Part shown: one piece after another, positions 1-10,209 of the stretch
Position numbering within the stretch: the stretch's first letter is position 1
Layout of the letters: each line of letters starts with the position of its first letter
Assembly: GCA_036925085.1 (NCBI GenBank)
Contig: JAUPFP010000047.1
Coordinates: 823,501 to 887,500 of the forward strand
From: Brachycybe producta
Taxonomy: Eukaryota; Arthropoda; Diplopoda; Playtdesmida; Andrognathidae
Direction of reading: 5' to 3'
Length of the DNA: 64,000 nucleotides
Translations under genes and position numbers: made by a program
The notes under the pieces: generated by a model
The model's database searches: none
Told to the model about the DNA's origin: nothing
The model's input: only the letters and a program-made list of their open reading frames with translations

Positions 1-321
1 AACAAAAGTAAAAACCAAACTGGCCAATCAAAAGTGATTGACCAGTGGTCACCAAAATATTAGACACGTCACCCTTTTAATTAAAAGGGGGAAAAACGAA
101 AACAACTTCGAATTAAAATGATAAGAATCCACTCATGTGGAAGGATAATACAATGGTAAAGAGGGGAGAACGATAAGGTCAAGCTAAAAATAGAATCTGG
201 GTCAATCGGTACCTATTAGTACCGAGTGGCCCAGAAGCTACAAAATACACAGTGCCTACAAAATTAAAGAAAACAAAACGGCGCTAAATTAATAAAATAG
301 CGGCGGGCCCAAAACGTCTCA
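1..321 (-). repeat. 3' LTR of the Gypsy element (partial)
   Basis: This block is base-for-base identical to 7932-8252. It ends on the plus strand in AACGTCTCA, directly before the C-rich strand of the polypurine tract, which is where a 3' LTR should begin in element orientation. The remaining two thirds lie beyond the window start. Confidence 0.95.
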
Positions 322-332
322 CTCCCCCCGAC
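322..332 (-). promoter_or_regulatory. Polypurine tract (plus-strand primer)
   Basis: On the minus strand the bases next to the 3' LTR read TCGGGGGGAG, an uninterrupted purine stretch at the place where plus-strand DNA priming occurs in LTR retroelements. A second G-rich copy with the same core lies about 55 bp upstream. Confidence 0.75.
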
Positions 333-373
333 TAAGCGGGAAGTACCCTACTTCTCAAGAATTTTCTTAAAAA

Positions 374-389
374 TCCCCCTCCCCCCGAC
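374..389 (-). promoter_or_regulatory. Second G-rich tract, possible central or duplicate PPT
   Basis: On the minus strand this reads GTCGGGGGGAGGGGG, repeating the GTCGGGGGGAG core found directly at the LTR border. It lies in the 3' non-coding region (332-557) between the pol stop and the LTR. It may be a duplicated or auxiliary priming tract; function is not shown. Confidence 0.4.
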
Positions 390-557
390 TGGATCTAAAC
401 ACAGAGACCCAGGGGTATCACAGGTATACGAAAATATCAAATAAAACAAAATCGACTTATACAGATTTTGGAAAATACAAAATTTCTAAAAAAAAAAAAA
501 AACGAAAAAGAACAAATCACTTTATACAATTAGAAATTTATGAAATAAATCGCGCTA

Positions 558-3500
558 CTAGTCCGGCGACGATTCTGTTCCCTCGGACGTCTCAGGACTT
601 ACGGGTTGCCAACACCTGGTGCCTCGGGACTCGTTCCGGGCTCGGTTGGTGCTGGGTCGGTGGCGACGTCTTCTCCTTCTTGACTGCAGGACGCCCATGG
701 CTGGTCGAGGCGGCGAAGTCTCTTGATTTATTTCTCCCATCCGACGGCACTGCGAAATGCGGCAAATTCGAATTTCAGCATCATACGATGCTTCTTTTTG
801 ACTCTCTGGGTCTACTTTGGCTGTTTTAATGCCAAATTTCGCCCATCTAGGTGGTAAATTAGCTTTTGCATAATCTTTCTTCTCTCCACCACGTGTTTGC
901 ACACGGGAATCCAATTGGACTGGTTCTTTTGGAGCAGTTTTCTTTGGTCTCCCGCGTTTTCTTTTAGGTGGTTCCAGTGGCATCTCTGGAATTTCCTCTT
1001 CTTCTTTTTCAGAAGTTTCCAGATGAGTTTCTTGGCTGGCATCGGGGATAACTTCTTCTTCTTCTTTACGACGAACGTCTGGCGTACTCTCAACAGGTAA
1101 GTTGTCGTCTGCTTCGTTGATAATTTCTTCATCAGCGTCGGACTCTTCCTTGGCGCTGGCAACTTCTTCGATGTCGTCAGATAAGTTCATTTGAGGAGCC
1201 CTCAGGTCATTGGCCTCGTAGTAGGGTCTCATCTGTTGAACATTGACAGTATCTCTCATAGTCAAACCAGATCGAGTAACGTACTCGATCTCGTAGACTA
1301 GATCGGTTAGTTTCTTCGTGACAATGCAAGGTTCTTTGTATGGCCAGATAAGTTTCTGAGCCATTCCTGGCTTTGGCACACGATCTCTTATCAACACTTT
1401 CTGGCCCGGCTTGTAATCCGGAATCGTACGATGCTTTTCGTCGTACTTTCTTTTCTGCACCTCCTGGGCAGCTTCGATATTCTTTTTAGCAGCATCCAGA
1501 GCTGGATCAGACTGCTCTGCTTCGTTTGTTACGGGCGGTGGCACGATAGGAGCGTGTGGCATCATGTTATCCAACGTGGTCCTGGGCTCGCGCCCGAACA
1601 TTAATCGATATGGCGAAAATTTCGTTGAGTTATGTTCTACCAGATTGTAGGCCATAACTGCGTCACCTAATTTCTTTTTCCAGTCAGCCTGCTGCTGAAG
1701 GACATCCAAGTGACGTTTCACCACTTCCATGACTGTATGGTTCGTTCTCTCTGCCAACCCATCAGCTTGAGGATGATAGGCTGTCGTGGCTGCATGCTGG
1801 ATTGCGTAGGTCTTGAAAAACGCTTGAGTCTCGTTACTCAAAAATTGGGGTCCTCGATCAGTGATGATCTTCTGAGGAACTCCAAATTCGTTTACAATTT
1901 TATCCTTGACGAAGGCAATTGCTGCCTGAGCGGTTGCTCTTGCCACTGCTTTGGCGATGCAATACTTCGTCGCGTAGTCCACTGCAATCAAGATATGTTG
2001 AACTCCTCCGATTGATTTCGGAAGAGGACCAACATAATCCATCCCCCAACACTCTGTCGGTCTTCCCACAATGATTGGCTGAAGCAATCCAGGTACTTTT
2101 TGGTGCGACAGTTTGGTTCTCTGACAGATGTGGCACGACCTGACATAGTCGGCGACGTCTGTTTTCATTGTTTTCCAATAGAATCTCTTCTGGATTCTCT
2201 TCATCGTTTTGGTGAATCCGAAATGTCCGGCCTCAGGCACATCATGGAGCATCTCGAGAATCCCAATTCTCAATTGTCGGGGCACAGTACACGTTAGTAC
2301 TGGCACGGTGTCTTCATACTTCAGGTGGTATAAAACGCCATCCACTATCGCAAACTTTTTGTGATAGGGATGCAGTCGATCTTGCTGGAGTGATTCTTTG
2401 ATGAGGAGAAGTTCTTCATCAAGGGATTGCTCCCGTTCCCACTGGAAATCGTTGTAGACAGTAAAGATGTGAAGGTCTTCGAGAGCTTCCATCTCCCCAT
2501 TCTTCTGCTTCCAATTAGCAGGAACGTTGCTCTCGTAACGTGAGACACAATCGGCGTCCACGTGCGTTTTACCTTTCTTGTAAACTACTTCATAATCATA
2601 TGGCTGTAGTTTCATCTGCCATTTACCCAATCGGCCATCTAGATTCTGTGCTGTTTTTAAATAGCACAGGGCCTTATGATCGGTAAATACTCTGAATTTC
2701 CGGTTGAAAACATACGGTCTGGCTTTCTCTATGCCATAAACGATTGCAAGACATTCTTTTTCAGTCGTTCCGTAGTTTCGTTCTGCTCCCTGGAGTTTTC
2801 GGCTGTAGTAACCTAGAACTCCAGGTTTCTTTTCGTTTTTCGCATACTGATAAATTATGACACCAATCTGGTAATCACAAGCATCAGTGTGCAAGGCAAT
2901 TTCTGCCTCCGGATCATACAAAGTTAGAATCGGAGCGGAGCAAAGAGCCTTCTTCAGACTATCAAAAGCGACCTCGCAGTCGTCATCCCATTTGAAGTCC
3001 AGGTCCTTCTTGACTAGGGCTTGCATTGGTTTGGCGATCTTGGAGTAGTTCTCGATGAAACGGTTGTAGTAGCCGGTCATCCCAAGGAAGCTTCTGACGT
3101 CAGTCACGTTTTTCGGTGCAGGAAATCCTTGAATTGTCTGCACTTTCTCTTCATCAGGTCGAATACCAAGGGCACTAATCTTGTGGCCAAGGTAGTTGAT
3201 CTCGTCTTCTCCAAAGAAACATTTGCTGGGCTGAAGACTTAAATTGGCATTCCTGATGAGCACCAAGATATCTCTCAATCTTTTCATGAATTCTTTGAAG
3301 TTCTTCGCGAAGATGACAATGTCATCTAAATAAACCAGGCAGGTCTCCCATTTGTGACCTGCCAGCAACAAATCCAAAGCACGCTGCATCGTCGCAGGTG
3401 CGTTCATCAAACCAAACGGCATTCTGTTAAATTCGTAGAGGCCATTTGTGCATACGAAAGCCGTTTTTTCTCGATCTTTTTCTTCCACCGGAAATTGCCA

Positions 3501-5627
3501 ATAGCCTGATATTAAATCCAAGGTTGCAAAAATCGTGGCTCCAGAAAGAGAATCGAAAGCGTCATCTATCCGTGGCAACGGATATTGGTCAGATTTGGTT
3601 TGAGCATTTAATTTGCGATAATCGACGCAAAATCGATGCTGACCATTCTTCTTCTTGACAATCACCACCGGACTTGCGTACGGACTCTTGGATGGGCTTA
3701 CAATGCCGGCGTCCAACATCTCACGTAGTGTCGACTTGATGATCTCTCTCTGAGCAGGTGAAGTACGCCGGAGTGGTTCTCGAACCGGCGGGTTTTCACC
3801 CGTGTCAATCACGTGTTTCGTTAAGTTTGTCTCTTTCAAGTCGGAGGTCTTGAAGGCAAAAATATCTCTGAATTCTCCGAGAAGCTTCCGAATCGCCATT
3901 TTTTCTTCTCTTGGACGATTCGGATTGACGTTAAGACTGTCTTGAAATTCGACATATTCTTTGGATCTCACTTGGTCACTTTGAGCTTCAATTTTGTAAA
4001 TCGAGGGGCCCACAGGCACATTAAGAGCTGTGACGACCTCCTCGATCTCTGCGATCGTTTCTCTGGCTCCGAGGTGCATAACCTCTCCAGATGGATTGAA
4101 GATTTGGATTTGAAGGATAGACTTTCCTCTTCCTTCAATGATCCCAGGAGAAACTTTGATTCCTCTCTGTTGGAGCGTGCTTTCGCACGAGTCGATGAAC
4201 TGGAGACTACCTTCTTGTAGATCATCAGGAGCATTGACCTCGACGATTGCAGCTTTCTTTGGATCCAACACGAGATTCTGGACCAGGCGTAGTTTTGCTG
4301 GCCCCTTCTTCAGGAGTTTCTCTTGTAGATCCTCTTCCTCTTGATCTCTAAGATTTTGAATGAAATCTTCTGCTTGTTGCTGCTTTTGGAGAGTGTCCGG
4401 CAACAGTTCCTCTCTGAAGTAGACTTTCTTGTTGTTCATGTCCAAGCAAAGGTTGAGATCTTTTCCGAGGTCGTTCCCCAGCAAGGCCTCACGTCGTCCT
4501 TTGATGACAATCACCTTTCCTTTGACAAGCTTTTCGGCGACCTGAATTGGCACGATGACTTGTCCCATGATGTTCAGTGGGCTACCTCCGGCACCAGTCA
4601 GATTTGGCGGGAACGGAAGTGGATCCACAATGAGCTTCATGTCTTTCACTAATGACTCGCTGATGACAGACGTTTCGGCGCCACTGTCGGCAGTCATTTC
4701 TAACTCACGACCTCCAAAGTTCACACGAACTTTAGGTGCCGTCTGCTCGTCTTGATTTTGGACTTGAAGTTCACGAGGCGTGACTGTCTCAGTCAACTTG
4801 GTCCAAACATCTCGAATCGTTTGTGTACAACACGGGTTTTGCAACCGATAGAGAAGACTAGACTCTTCAGTTGAACCCTTAACAGGTGTAGCTACTCCCT
4901 CTTTCACTACTCCATGTTCTGCTTTATATTTTTGAGCAGGTGTGGGTACTTCTTTGGTTTTCGCCACAGTCTGCCCCTGCTTAATAACAGGAGTGGCTAC
5001 TTTCGTTTTCACTACACACTGTTCTTCTTGGGTTTTAACAAGAGTAGCTCCTTTTGAGACTACTACTTGTTCTTCTTTAGTCTTAACAGGTGTGGTTACT
5101 CCCTTTTTCGCCACACACTGTTCTGCTTTATTTTTAACAAGAGTAGCCTCTCTCGAGACTACTACTTGCTCTGCTTGAGTTTTAACAGGTGTGGTTACTC
5201 CCTTTTTCGCCACACACTGTTCTGCTTTGTTGGACATCTTGGCGTCGTTCGTTTTTGCAAACGACGTAGAGGCCCCACTTTGCAGTGGTTTCCGCCGGCT
5301 CCCATCTTCGTAGATAGTACGGATTTGGATCCCATCTCCAAAGTCTGCTTTATGCATCAGAGAGTCCTTTAGTTGTACCGCAGCACAGCTCTGCTCAGGC
5401 GTTGTCGATTCCTCTTCTTTGTCGGCATCTTGGCACGGGCTACCCAGACCTGGAGACATCCCCGCATGGTTGACCGCAGCCATCCCAATAGATTCTCTCG
5501 TTATCCGGTCCCGTCGAACCTTGACGTCCACTTCTTCAGGTTTCGGCAACTCCTCTTCTTGTGGTCTCTCTTCAACATCTTTTCTTCCGGGCGTCACTAC
5601 TTTGGGTGCGAGTGGCGCCCCTAGTAG
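558..5627 (-). CDS. pol: Gypsy Pol: protease, reverse transcriptase, RNase H, integrase
   Basis: Pol is about 1689 residues when counted from the first codon after the -1 shift (5627). The pol frame has no upstream ATG; the first possible start at 5597 is only GTG, so translation by frameshift from gag fits better. Numbering from 5597, the order is: Lys/Glu/Val-rich repeats (124-240); aspartic protease with D304-S-G-A; reverse transcriptase with D694 and YLDD (756-759); RNase H with D905, E948, D973 and D1016; integrase zinc finger H1118, H1125, C1155, C1158; integrase core D1187, D1247, E1283 (35 residues between the last two); then a GPY/F-like WPYKEP stretch (about 1419). The C-terminal tail is acidic and then basic, with an AT-hook-like RGRPKK (about 1549). 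No stop or frameshift is seen. The DSG variant replaces the commoner DTG of the protease. It would copy and integrate element RNA within Gag particles. Confidence 0.95.
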   Translation of the reverse strand, partial: LLGAPLAPKVVTPGRKDVEERPQEEELPKPEEVDVKVRRDRITRESIGMAAVNHAGMSPGLGSPCQDADKEEESTTPEQSCAAVQLKDSLMHKADFGDGIQIRTIYEDGSRRKPLQSGASTSFAKTNDAKMSNKAEQCVAKKGVTTPVKTQAEQVVVSREATLVKNKAEQCVAKKGVTTPVKTKEEQVVVSKGATLVKTQEEQCVVKTKVATPVIKQGQTVAKTKEVPTPAQKYKAEHGVVKEGVATPVKGSTEESSLLYRLQNPCCTQTIRDVWTKLTETVTPRELQVQNQDEQTAPKVRVNFGGRELEMTADSGAETSVISESLVKDMKLIVDPLPFPPNLTGAGGSPLNIMGQVIVPIQVAEKLVKGKVIVIKGRREALLGNDLGKDLNLCLDMNNKKVYFREELLPDTLQKQQQAEDFIQNLRDQEEEDLQEKLLKKGPAKLRLVQNLVLDPKKAAIVEVNAPDDLQEGSLQFIDSCESTLQQRGIKVSPGIIEGRGKSILQIQIFNPSGEVMHLGARETIAEIEEVVTALNVPVGPSIYKIEAQSDQVRSKEYVEFQDSLNVNPNRPREEKMAIRKLLGEFRDIFAFKTSDLKETNLTKHVIDTGENPPVREPLRRTSPAQREIIKSTLREMLDAGIVSPSKSPYASPVVIVKKKNGQHRFCVDYRKLNAQTKSDQYPLPRIDDAFDSLSGATIFATLDLISGYWQFPVEEKDREKTAFVCTNGLYEFNRMPFGLMNAPATMQRALDLLLAGHKWETCLVYLDDIVIFAKNFKEFMKRLRDILVLIRNANLSLQPSKCFFGEDEINYLGHKISALGIRPDEEKVQTIQGFPAPKNVTDVRSFLGMTGYYNRFIENYSKIAKPMQALVKKDLDFKWDDDCEVAFDSLKKALCSAPILTLYDPEAEIALHTDACDYQIGVIIYQYAKNEKKPGVLGYYSRKLQGAERNYGTTEKECLAIVYGIEKARPYVFNRKFRVFTDHKALCYLKTAQNLDGRLGKWQMKLQPYDYEVVYKKGKTHVDADCVSRYESNVPANWKQKNGEMEALEDLHIFTVYNDFQWEREQSLDEELLLIKESLQQDRLHPYHKKFAIVDGVLYHLKYEDTVPVLTCTVPRQLRIGILEMLHDVPEAGHFGFTKTMKRIQKRFYWKTMKTDVADYVRSCHICQRTKLSHQKVPGLLQPIIVGRPTECWGMDYVGPLPKSIGGVQHILIAVDYATKYCIAKAVARATAQAAIAFVKDKIVNEFGVPQKIITDRGPQFLSNETQAFFKTYAIQHAATTAYHPQADGLAERTNHTVMEVVKRHLDVLQQQADWKKKLGDAVMAYNLVEHNSTKFSPYRLMFGREPRTTLDNMMPHAPIVPPPVTNEAEQSDPALDAAKKNIEAAQEVQKRKYDEKHRTIPDYKPGQKVLIRDRVPKPGMAQKLIWPYKEPCIVTKKLTDLVYEIEYVTRSGLTMRDTVNVQQMRPYYEANDLRAPQMNLSDDIEEVASAKEESDADEEIINEADDNLPVESTPDVRRKEEEEVIPDASQETHLETSEKEEEEIPEMPLEPPKRKRGRPKKTAPKEPVQLDSRVQTRGGEKKDYAKANLPPRWAKFGIKTAKVDPESQKEASYDAEIRICRISQCRRMGEINQETSPPRPAMGVLQSRRRRRRHRPSTNRARNESRGTRCWQPVSPETSEGTESSPD
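4878..5228 (-). repeat. In-frame tandem repeats in the N-terminal linker of Pol
   Basis: Residues 124-240 of Pol hold about six degenerate units of 16-22 residues, such as KAEQCVAKKGVTTPVKT alternating with EEQVVVSKGATLVKT. The repeat is also visible in DNA: the stretch near 5085-5135 recurs near 5180-5228. It lies between the Gag-Pol junction and the protease, where most Gypsy elements have only a short linker. Confidence 0.8.
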
Positions 5628-5633
5628 TTTAAA
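5589..5633 (-). promoter_or_regulatory. -1 ribosomal frameshift signal between gag and pol
   Basis: In the gag frame the minus strand reads GC-T TTA AAC-TAC-TAG. T TTA AAC (5633-5627) is a canonical X XXY YYZ slippery heptamer, two codons before the gag stop. After a six-base spacer, GGGCGCCACT (5620-5611) can pair with AGTGACGCCC (5598-5589), leaving a 12-base loop and one mismatch. The pol frame is exactly -1 relative to gag and is open from 5672, so heptamer, spacing, stem and frame all agree. A pseudoknot was not tested. Confidence 0.9.
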
Positions 5634-7090
5634 GCCTTCTGGTGGTTTTCGAAATGAAAATAGTGCGTTTGATTATTAATTAATACCGGTACCATTTTCA
5701 TCCCATTCGGGAGAACGTGGATTTCGTCAGCGCAGAAGATTTTCGGCGCCGTCGTTTCCGACGGTTCATCAACTCGGTTGACTGGAGTTGGTGGAGTCGT
5801 CTTGTTCTCTTCCTTCCTCGGTTTCGGTTCATTGGTGCACTGGAACGCTCTGTGTCCAGGCTCCTGACACTGATAGCAGATGAGTGGTCCAGTAGATCTT
5901 TTTCTCTGCTGGAATTTCTGTCCACCATCTTGATTCGTCTTCGTGTCCTGCGTCTTTACAGACGTGGCCGTGTTCCTGTTCGTCCACGTCTGTTGTTTCT
6001 TCTGCTGCTGTTGCTGCTGTTTCGGTTGTTGAGGCTTCTGCTGCTGGGCCGGCTGGTTACCAGTAGTCGTCTTGTACGTCAACATATCCTCTTCTATCAG
6101 CTCTCCCTCCGTCTGGGCGGCAAACTTGACGAAGTCGTAAAGATTGTCCTTCGGTGCTCCAAACAGATGCAGCTTCAAAGATGGTAAAAGACTTTTCCTC
6201 AGGCTCGAAATCAGCAAAGAGTCGTCATCATTGGGATGTATCCTTCGATACATCTCTGCATACTCTTCTGCATAGACCTTAAAAGTTTCATTATCTTTTT
6301 GGGTCCTTGCGGACAGCTCATTTTTCATTCTCACTTTTTGGTCAGGTAACAGAAATTCATTTATAATTCCGTTACGCATCATAGGCCAATTTATTTCGCC
6401 ATATTCCAACCGAAAACGAGCAAGCCATTTGATTGCTCGTTTACGAAGGAGACCAGTAAAGTGACTGCATCGCTGCAGGGAGTTCCATTGGTGCGCAATC
6501 GCAATATCTTCGAACTCTTCAACATAAAGAAGTATGTTCTCAGATCCATCATACTTTGGAAAACCCTGAAGTGGATGAAGTGAATTCTTTTCAGAATACG
6601 ACGTGGGTCCCAGGTTCGGAGTCCATTCAGGAGCTTCGGCCCTGAGCTTACGCCCGGATTCTGTCGGTGATTTACTTCGTTGTCTGAGATTTCTCTCATG
6701 TGTGTGTTCAAGGCGGTGTGGAGTCAATTCTCCACATAACCGTCTTACCAATTCTTCTCGGCTCTCAGGAGTGGCGTCTTTCATGAGTTCAGCAAACCGA
6801 TCGACCATCTTCAGCTCGTTGCTTCGTTGAGAGGCTTCAGAAGATGCTGCTTCAATCTTTAGTCGGGCGTCGGCTTTGCGTTCTTCTTCTTCGGCGCGTT
6901 TCTCTTCCTCCTGGAGTCGCTTCTCTTCAGCAAGGGACCTCAGCTTGTCCTCCTTCTCTTGCTTTCGTGTTTCTCGGGCAACACGGCGTGCTTCCCGAGC
7001 TTTCGCTCGTTCTTTTACGAGCTCATCACGTCGGCGTCTGTATTGGAGTTGCTGGGAGAACCTTGCGGTTATTCCGTTGGTATTCATCAT
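5621..7090 (-). CDS. gag: Gypsy Gag polyprotein
   Basis: The protein has 489 residues and starts at an ATG pair (7090 and 7087). Residues 20-80 are very rich in Arg, Lys and Glu, as in a long charged coiled coil. Residues 175-335 look like a retrotransposon Gag capsid domain: PLQGFPKYDG, then a Trp- and Leu-rich helical region with a TFKVYAEEYAEMY stretch. A Gln-rich linker (346-367) follows, then one CCHC zinc knuckle C405-x2-C408-x4-H413-x4-C418 with basic flanks, the nucleocapsid part. It ends at TAG (5621-5623), directly after the slippery site. Gag should assemble particles and package element RNA. The ORF is uninterrupted. The zinc knuckle and position make the call safe; capsid limits are approximate. 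Confidence 0.93.
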   Translation of the reverse strand: MMNTNGITARFSQQLQYRRRRDELVKERAKAREARRVARETRKQEKEDKLRSLAEEKRLQEEEKRAEEEERKADARLKIEAASSEASQRSNELKMVDRFAELMKDATPESREELVRRLCGELTPHRLEHTHERNLRQRSKSPTESGRKLRAEAPEWTPNLGPTSYSEKNSLHPLQGFPKYDGSENILLYVEEFEDIAIAHQWNSLQRCSHFTGLLRKRAIKWLARFRLEYGEINWPMMRNGIINEFLLPDQKVRMKNELSARTQKDNETFKVYAEEYAEMYRRIHPNDDDSLLISSLRKSLLPSLKLHLFGAPKDNLYDFVKFAAQTEGELIEEDMLTYKTTTGNQPAQQQKPQQPKQQQQQQKKQQTWTNRNTATSVKTQDTKTNQDGGQKFQQRKRSTGPLICYQCQEPGHRAFQCTNEPKPRKEENKTTPPTPVNRVDEPSETTAPKIFCADEIHVLPNGMKMVPVLINNQTHYFHFENHQKALNY

Positions 7091-7241
7091 TATGTATCGT
7101 AATTTGTGTCAATAAAAAACGTAAAAGTGTTTCGAAAAATTTTTGTTTTGTTTCAAAATTGTTTGCACAATTGAATTACGATAATTTTCGTGTTTTTCAA
7201 CACGTTTCTTAGGGCAAAACGAGGTAGCAAGTTTTATAAAC
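7091..7241 (-). other. Gypsy 5' leader
   Basis: This is a short non-coding stretch between the primer binding site and the gag ATG. It should be part of the element RNA and may hold the packaging signal. No specific motif is recognised. Confidence 0.6.
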
Positions 7242-7259
7242 TACCCCGCACCTCCACCA
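7242..7259 (-). promoter_or_regulatory. Primer binding site, tRNA-Ala-like
   Basis: On the minus strand this begins TGGTGGAGGTGCGGGG, starting with the TGG that pairs with a tRNA CCA end. It lies five bases inside the 5' LTR border. The matching tRNA end would be GCACCTCCACCA, which from memory fits the acceptor arm of animal tRNA-Ala; pairing further into the T arm may need a one-base bulge. Its position is exactly where a minus-strand primer site belongs. Confidence 0.75.
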
Positions 7260-7658
7260 TATATTGTGACGGACCTTTTTCCTCTAGTAGAATCTGCTCT
7301 TTTAGGTTGATACGAGCGAGTTTACACTCGTATTGATAGTGGTTGGCTAGGCCACTAATTCTACTGGTCCGGGAGGACTAGACCAATATAACGTCTATTT
7401 TATGTCCTCACTAGTCTCTGGCAAAAGACTTCACAGTCTTGAGGATCTTTAATCTCTGTATCTCTCGGACTTTCGTCCGTAAATCTGCCCTAAGAATCGT
7501 GCAAAATATACTCACTCGCTTGTGTTGCAGGTTTGCACCTGTTGGGTCATCGAAGTATCCAAAAAGGTGAAGAGCTGCAATGATGAAATGCACAACCGCG
7601 GAATTTAAAACTCGAAAACAATTAAACACCACTGTTTAAGTTAAATATAAAATCGTTG

Positions 7659-7664
7659 TTTATT
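7659..7664 (-). terminator. Polyadenylation signal AATAAA in the LTR
   Basis: The plus strand reads TTTATT, giving AATAAA on the element strand about 210 bp downstream of the TATA box. This is a sensible place for the R-region signal, but other A-rich hexamers in the LTR cannot be excluded. Confidence 0.5.
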
Positions 7665-7869
7665 TCGTAGATACAACATTAAACGAATCGAACTGGTTTA
7701 AGCACACAACACATAGAAATAATAACATTCAAAATAATATCTAAAAACCTAGCCAGAATTGGGCATAGGTTCGTTATTTAAGAACTAACTGAAAATCCTT
7801 CAAAAATCTATCCCAATTTGGGCATAGATTCTCTGTTTTAAAAATGCTTCCTTACATACAAAAACACGG

Positions 7870-7882
7870 CCTTTTTATACCC
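7870..7882 (-). promoter_or_regulatory. TATA box of the LTR promoter
   Basis: On the element strand this reads GGGTATAAAAAGG, a strong TATA match about 370 bp inside the 5' LTR. Transcription would start roughly 25-30 bp downstream, near 7845, which would define the U3/R border. Confidence 0.6.
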
Positions 7883-8250
7883 AAAAAGAGGATACTGAGA
7901 ACACTTTCTCAGTAGCCCCTGATTGGGCAAAAACAAAAGTAAAAACCAAACTGGCCAATCAAAAGTGATTGACCAGTGGTCACCAAAATATTAGACACGT
8001 CACCCTTTTAATTAAAAGGGGGAAAAACGAAAACAACTTCGAATTAAAATGATAAGAATCCACTCATGTGGAAGGATAATACAATGGTAAAGAGGGGAGA
8101 ACGATAAGGTCAAGCTAAAAATAGAATCTGGGTCAATCGGTACCTATTAGTACCGAGTGGCCCAGAAGCTACAAAATACACAGTGCCTACAAAATTAAAG
8201 AAAACAAAACGGCGCTAAATTAATAAAATAGCGGCGGGCCCAAAACGTCT

Positions 8251-9773
<1,523 letters not shown>

Positions 9774-9781
9774 GTCTAAAG

Positions 9782-10201
9782 CAGTGTTTCTCAAACTTTT
9801 CCCAATGGCGGACCGCACGATAAGTTGTCGATGCTCATGCGGACCCACCAACCTTAAATAAAAGGCCTATTGCGTACGCAAAGGAGTAAGTCCCATCTAG
9901 GGGGAGTAAGTCCCAGTCAAGGCTACTTGAGCCCAAAAATATGTTAGATTACACAGACCACTTTTTCACCACTTTTCGACTATAAAATGAAAGTCGAAGG
10001 TGTTTGGTTTGTGTTTGTAATGTGGTTGCAAAGTATTTTCTATGGAAATACTCCAGTTGGTCGGTTTTGTGGTCTCTGTGCCATGAGCCTTATTGTTGAC
10101 AAACCTGTCTAAAAATGTTTCTTTGGTCCCATCTGCGGACCACCTAGCACACCGCCGCAGACCAGTGGTGCTCTATGGAACATGTAGTTTGAGAAGCACT
10201 G
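9782..10201. mobile_element. hAT-type MITE with perfect 8-bp target duplication
   Basis: The 420-bp element has terminal inverted repeats CAGTGTTTCTCAAACT (left) and CAGTGCTTCTCAAACT (right, reversed), one mismatch in 16. GTCTAAAG flanks both sides (9774-9781 and 10202-10209) without a mismatch. CAGTG..TCTCAAACT ends and 8-bp duplications are typical of hAT elements. There is no transposase ORF, so it is non-autonomous. An 18-bp GGAGTAAGTCCCA block occurs twice inside near 9883-9915. Confidence 0.9.
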
Positions 10202-10209
10202 GTCTAAAG

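Noticed and set aside
812-1162. Extra small ORF in the pol region
   Set aside because: It is a shifted-frame reading of the acidic and basic Pol tail.
5717-6187. 156-codon plus-strand ORF
   Set aside because: It is antisense to the Gln-rich linker and knuckle region of gag and shows no motif of its own.
7411-7632. 73-codon ORF inside the 5' LTR
   Set aside because: LTR sequence with no motif; its 3' LTR copy cannot be seen, so there is no support for a gene.
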